This document shows positions 61,186 to 64,000 of a stretch of DNA of 64,000 bases, piece by piece. The stretch comes from Aliikangiella sp965214955 (GTDB lineage Bacteria > Pseudomonadota > Gammaproteobacteria > Enterobacterales > Kangiellaceae): assembly GCA_965214955.1 (NCBI GenBank), contig CBDCCU010000013.1, positions 248,001 to 312,000 on the forward strand. The letters run 5' to 3'. The position numbers were made by a program, and so were the translations under genes. Positions within the stretch are counted from its first letter, which is position 1; each line of letters opens with the position of its first letter. The notes under the pieces were generated by a model. It had not been told where the DNA came from. It worked only from the letters and a program-made list of their open reading frames with translations, and searched no databases.

Positions 61186-62967
61186 ATGTTGCCCAAAGCA
61201 ATGGTTAATCACACCAGTATTGATTTAGTAAGCTTTATTACAAAGCTAGAAAAAGATAAAGTTATTACTAAAGAGCAAGCAAAGTCTGCTCATATTACCT
61301 TGCGCCCACAAAAGCTGCTAGCTCATCCCATTAATCAAGTAGCAAGCCTAAAACTAAAGTCGGCAAAATTTAAAAATAAAACGCTTAGTAGTGAGCTTTT
61401 AACCGAGTGGTTTGCTGGCATTAATAAGCTTCCTTATGTTCGACTCGATCCGCTTAAAATTGATGTTGATGCAGTTACATCGGTAATGTCACAAGCTTTT
61501 GCTATTCGGCATAATATTCTTGCCTGTAATGTGAGTAATGACTTGGTTGAGATTGCTGTTATTGATCCTAATGAAACCAGTTGGGAGTCGGGCTTATCAC
61601 ATATTTTACGCAAACCTATTCAGCGAGTTTTCGCCAATCCCGACACGGTTAAACGCTTGCAACAAGAATTTTACCAACTAAGCGGCTCAATGAAAGGTGC
61701 AGCGGGTGAGTCATTACAAAATGTAAAGTTAAGTAATCTTGAGCAGTTGCTAGAAATTGGTGGAACATCAGATGTTGATGCTAACGATCAGCATGTTGTC
61801 CAAATTGTTGATTGGTTATTGCAATATGCGTTTTCTGAAAGAGCCAGTGATATTCATATTGAACCTCGCCGCGAAAAATCAAATATTCGTTTAAGAATTG
61901 ATGGTGTTTTACATAAGGTTTATGAAATGCCAGCCAATATAGCCGCAGCAGTGGTGGCGCGATTTAAAATTTTAGGTCGAATGGATGTTGCCGAAAGACG
62001 TAAACCGCTCGATGGACGAATTAAAACTAAAACCCCTAATGGTTTAGAAATTGAACTTCGTTTATCTACATTGCCAACAGCCTTTGGTGAGAAGTTGGTA
62101 GCAAGGGTATTTGATCCAACAGTGCTACTGCGTAACTTTAAAGAGCTAGGTTTAGATGATAAAACCGAACAGTCATGGCTTAATATGGCACACCAACCCA
62201 ATGGTATTGTGTTACTGACTGGGCCTACAGGTTCGGGTAAAACGACTACGCTATATACCACGCTTAAAAAAATTGCGACCTCAACGGTTAATGTTTGTAC
62301 CATTGAAGATCCTATCGAAATGGTTGAGCCTGCGTTTAATCAAATGCAGGTACATCACGACATTGATGTAGATTTTGCTAGTGGTGTGAGAGCTTTGTTA
62401 AGACAAGATCCTGATATTATAATGATAGGTGAAATTCGTGATCACGAAACCGCAGAAATGGCTATTCAAGCATCGCTTACCGGGCATTTAGTGATCTCAA
62501 CCCTGCATACTAACGATGCATCCTCTGCAATAACAAGGTTGCAAGATATTGGCGTTCCTCATTATTTAATTAATGCAACATTATTAGGTGTTATGGCTCA
62601 GCGGCTAGTAAGAACTTTATGTCCGCATTGTAAACATGCTGTAGCGCCCGATGAGGCGGGCTGGAAAGAGCTTGTTCAAGGTTTTGATATTCCAGTGCCT
62701 AAGTTAATGTTTAAGCCAGCAGGTTGTGATGAATGTAGACAATCTGGTTATAAAGGTCGGGTTGGGATCTATGAATTACTTGAAGTTAGTAGCGATATTA
62801 AAAAGCTCATTGGCACTAGTGGTGATGTTGCACCCATTAGAAAACAAGCACTTAGCAATGGCATGAACCTACTAAGAATTAGTGGTGCACAAAAAGTTGC
62901 TGCCGGTATAACAACGCTACAAGAAGTTATGAGAGTGGCTTCCCCCGCGTTTGAAGAAATTAATTAA
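61186..62967 (+). CDS. GspE/PulE/PilB-type secretion ATPase
   Basis: 593 residues. N-terminal GspE_N-like domain (about 20-170), then the motor: Walker A GPTGSGKTT (about 349), IEDPIEM (Asp box), LRQDPDIIMIGEIRDHETA (Walker B), STLHTNDASS (His box) and a zinc-binding pair LCPHC...GCDEC. It powers type IV pilus or type II secretion assembly in the inner membrane. No other pilus gene is adjacent, so the partner system is elsewhere. Alternative ATG at 61201. Confidence 0.92.
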   Translation: MLPKAMVNHTSIDLVSFITKLEKDKVITKEQAKSAHITLRPQKLLAHPINQVASLKLKSAKFKNKTLSSELLTEWFAGINKLPYVRLDPLKIDVDAVTSVMSQAFAIRHNILACNVSNDLVEIAVIDPNETSWESGLSHILRKPIQRVFANPDTVKRLQQEFYQLSGSMKGAAGESLQNVKLSNLEQLLEIGGTSDVDANDQHVVQIVDWLLQYAFSERASDIHIEPRREKSNIRLRIDGVLHKVYEMPANIAAAVVARFKILGRMDVAERRKPLDGRIKTKTPNGLEIELRLSTLPTAFGEKLVARVFDPTVLLRNFKELGLDDKTEQSWLNMAHQPNGIVLLTGPTGSGKTTTLYTTLKKIATSTVNVCTIEDPIEMVEPAFNQMQVHHDIDVDFASGVRALLRQDPDIIMIGEIRDHETAEMAIQASLTGHLVISTLHTNDASSAITRLQDIGVPHYLINATLLGVMAQRLVRTLCPHCKHAVAPDEAGWKELVQGFDIPVPKLMFKPAGCDECRQSGYKGRVGIYELLEVSSDIKKLIGTSGDVAPIRKQALSNGMNLLRISGAQKVAAGITTLQEVMRVASPAFEEIN

Positions 62968-63126
62968 CTTAAATTCTCTCAACTTTATTCCCTCAAAATA
63001 CATGATCTGCAAGTTAGTAAACCATTCTACTGGAGCCATGTTTTAGTCGCCAATAAATAGCCGAAATATTTCAATTGTAAATAAAAGTAAATACTACTAC
63101 TAAAATATTGAATTTATATGATAATA

Positions 63127-63155
63127 GCCCCTACCTAAAATCAGGGGTTTTATAT
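63127..63155. terminator. Possible terminator upstream of efflux adaptor gene
   Basis: CCCCTACCTAAAATCAGGGG followed by TTTTAT gives a 5-bp GC stem with a short T run, 160 bases after the secretion ATPase stop. Confidence 0.5.
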
Positions 63156-63161
63156 TAAATA

Positions 63162-64000
63162 ATGATGAATCAAGTTAAATTCTTTCGCTCTTTATGGCTA
63201 GTTTTAATAACTCTTTTAACACTCACAGCCTGTAGTGAGCAACCAGCAGGTAAGCAAGGTAGAGGTAAAGGAAAACGTCCACAAGTAAAACCTGTTGCGG
63301 TAGAGGTTGCTCATGCCGAAGTAGGGCTAGCCGCAGCATTTTATGTAACAACGGCTACGGTAGAGCCAAGTAGCGATGCGCAAGTATTTGCTAGAGCTGC
63401 TGGTGTCGTTAGAGAAATATTTGCCGAAGAAGGCGATTCGGTTAAAGCGGGTGATATTTTATTACAGCTTGAAGATGACGATCAAACACTCAGGGTAAAA
63501 CAAGCTAAACAAAAGCTGGCCAGTGCCGAAAGAGAATATTTGCGACTAAGCAAAATGAGCAAAGCTGGGGTTGTTTCGCCAACCGAGTTTGAAGCAACAA
63601 GAACAACCTTTGAAACGGCACAAACCGAACTAGAACTAGCCGAGCTAGCTTTGTCATACACTAAGGTTATGGCACCGTTTGATGGTAGATTAGTTTGGCG
63701 TGAAGTAGATTTAGGCGCTCATGTGCTTAGCGGAAACTTATTATTTAGAGTGATGGCAATAGAGCCCTTGCTTATTAGAGTTCACATTCCTGCTTCAAGA
63801 ACCGCTAATATTGAAGTTGATCAACCCGTAAATTTAACTGTAGATGCATTGGGTGTCGATTTAATTGGAAATGTTGATTTAATCAGCCCAATTGTTGATC
63901 CAGATACTGGAACAGTAAAAGTAACTATCCGTTTAGAAGAGCAAGCTCATCAAGTTAGACCTGGTGATTTTGTTAGTATAAAACTAATAACTGATAATCG
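63162..64000 (+). CDS. RND efflux periplasmic adaptor lipoprotein (3' truncated)
   Basis: At least 279 residues to the window end. N terminus with hydrophobic stretch and lipobox LTAC (lipid at cysteine about 24), then a membrane-fusion fold: lipoyl half RAAGVVREIFAEEGDSVKAGDILLQLEDDD, hairpin with QAKQKLASAEREYLRLSKM, second lipoyl half YTKVMAPFDGRLVWREVDLGAHVLSG and beta-barrel start LIRVHIPASRTANIEV. Links an RND pump to an outer-membrane channel. The pump genes probably follow outside the window. Two ATGs lie together at 63162 and 63165. Confidence 0.93.
   Translation, partial: MMNQVKFFRSLWLVLITLLTLTACSEQPAGKQGRGKGKRPQVKPVAVEVAHAEVGLAAAFYVTTATVEPSSDAQVFARAAGVVREIFAEEGDSVKAGDILLQLEDDDQTLRVKQAKQKLASAEREYLRLSKMSKAGVVSPTEFEATRTTFETAQTELELAELALSYTKVMAPFDGRLVWREVDLGAHVLSGNLLFRVMAIEPLLIRVHIPASRTANIEVDQPVNLTVDALGVDLIGNVDLISPIVDPDTGTVKVTIRLEEQAHQVRPGDFVSIKLITDN

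Noticed and set aside
1..64000. tRNA, rRNA, riboswitch or reverse transcriptase (retron) genes
   Set aside because: Looked for cloverleaf ends, aptamer-like leaders and RT motifs (YxDD); none could be supported.

Overview
The window is chromosomal DNA from a low-GC marine-type gammaproteobacterium (my estimate is 37-40% G+C in the core regions). The evidence is synteny: cysZ-smc-zipA-ligA, the divergent pair ald/lrp followed by ftsK-lolA-rarA-crcB-serS with trxB nearby, lolC/E-lolD, sodB near a CGFS glutaredoxin, tmcA, and prfC followed by a TatD-type nuclease gene. A full-length SMC beside zipA, rather than MukB, argues against enterics and vibrios and fits lineages such as Kangiellaceae or Oceanospirillales-like groups. 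The genus is not determined.

Layout. 1-10 kb: uvrB 3' end, a carboxymuconolactone-decarboxylase-like protein, an HD-GYP protein, a DUF481 outer-membrane protein, a metallo-hydrolase with tmcA, a lipoprotein-export ABC pair, sodB and grxD. 10-17 kb: short-chain dehydrogenase, PilZ protein, a BlaI-like repressor with an M56 peptidase carrying a TonB-like C terminus, smrA and cysZ. 17-30 kb: smc, zipA, a divergent NAD+ ligase, a BvgS/EvgS-like hybrid kinase with an RpfG-like HD-GYP regulator, trxB and yaiL. 30-38.5 kb: ald/lrp and the ftsK-lolA-rarA-crcB-serS run, where ftsK, lolA and rarA contain about six single-base +1 shifts within 2.6 kb, most likely sequence errors. 38.6-40.6 kb: a ToxR-like regulator divergent from a double retropepsin-like protein.

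40.6-58.5 kb is an accessory region. It starts with a 266-bp MITE-like element with perfect 33-bp terminal inverted repeats, then a DUF2130 gene with a nuclease-like motif, an IS3-family remnant and an AbiEi/AbiEii toxin-antitoxin pair. A 69-bp duplicate of the prfC 5' end follows. From 44.45 to 58.54 kb a 14.1-kb element lies between the two prfC 5' ends, the architecture produced by SXT/R391-type integrases. It holds a dead prfC-type integrase, an excisionase-like HTH gene, a complete type I restriction-modification operon (hsdM-hsdS-hsdR), a Gabija-like OLD nuclease plus UvrD-like helicase pair, an unlisted-size 59-aa gene on the minus strand, the antirestriction gene ardA with structured flanking DNA, and a mobile mystery protein A/B (HTH/Fic) pair with two 18-bp palindromic operators. 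Parts of it (about 45.1-55.6 kb) are visibly richer in G+C than the host.

After the element, prfC resumes with a start supplied by the element; a third half copy of the MITE end abuts its stop codon. Then come a TatD-family nuclease, a GspE/PilB-type ATPase and the 5' part of an RND efflux adaptor lipoprotein. The best lead for something undescribed is the prfC-targeted defence element: restriction, Gabija-like, Fic and AbiE modules next to an ArdA that could inhibit the element's own restriction enzyme, plus the small minus-strand gene and structured DNA around ardA.
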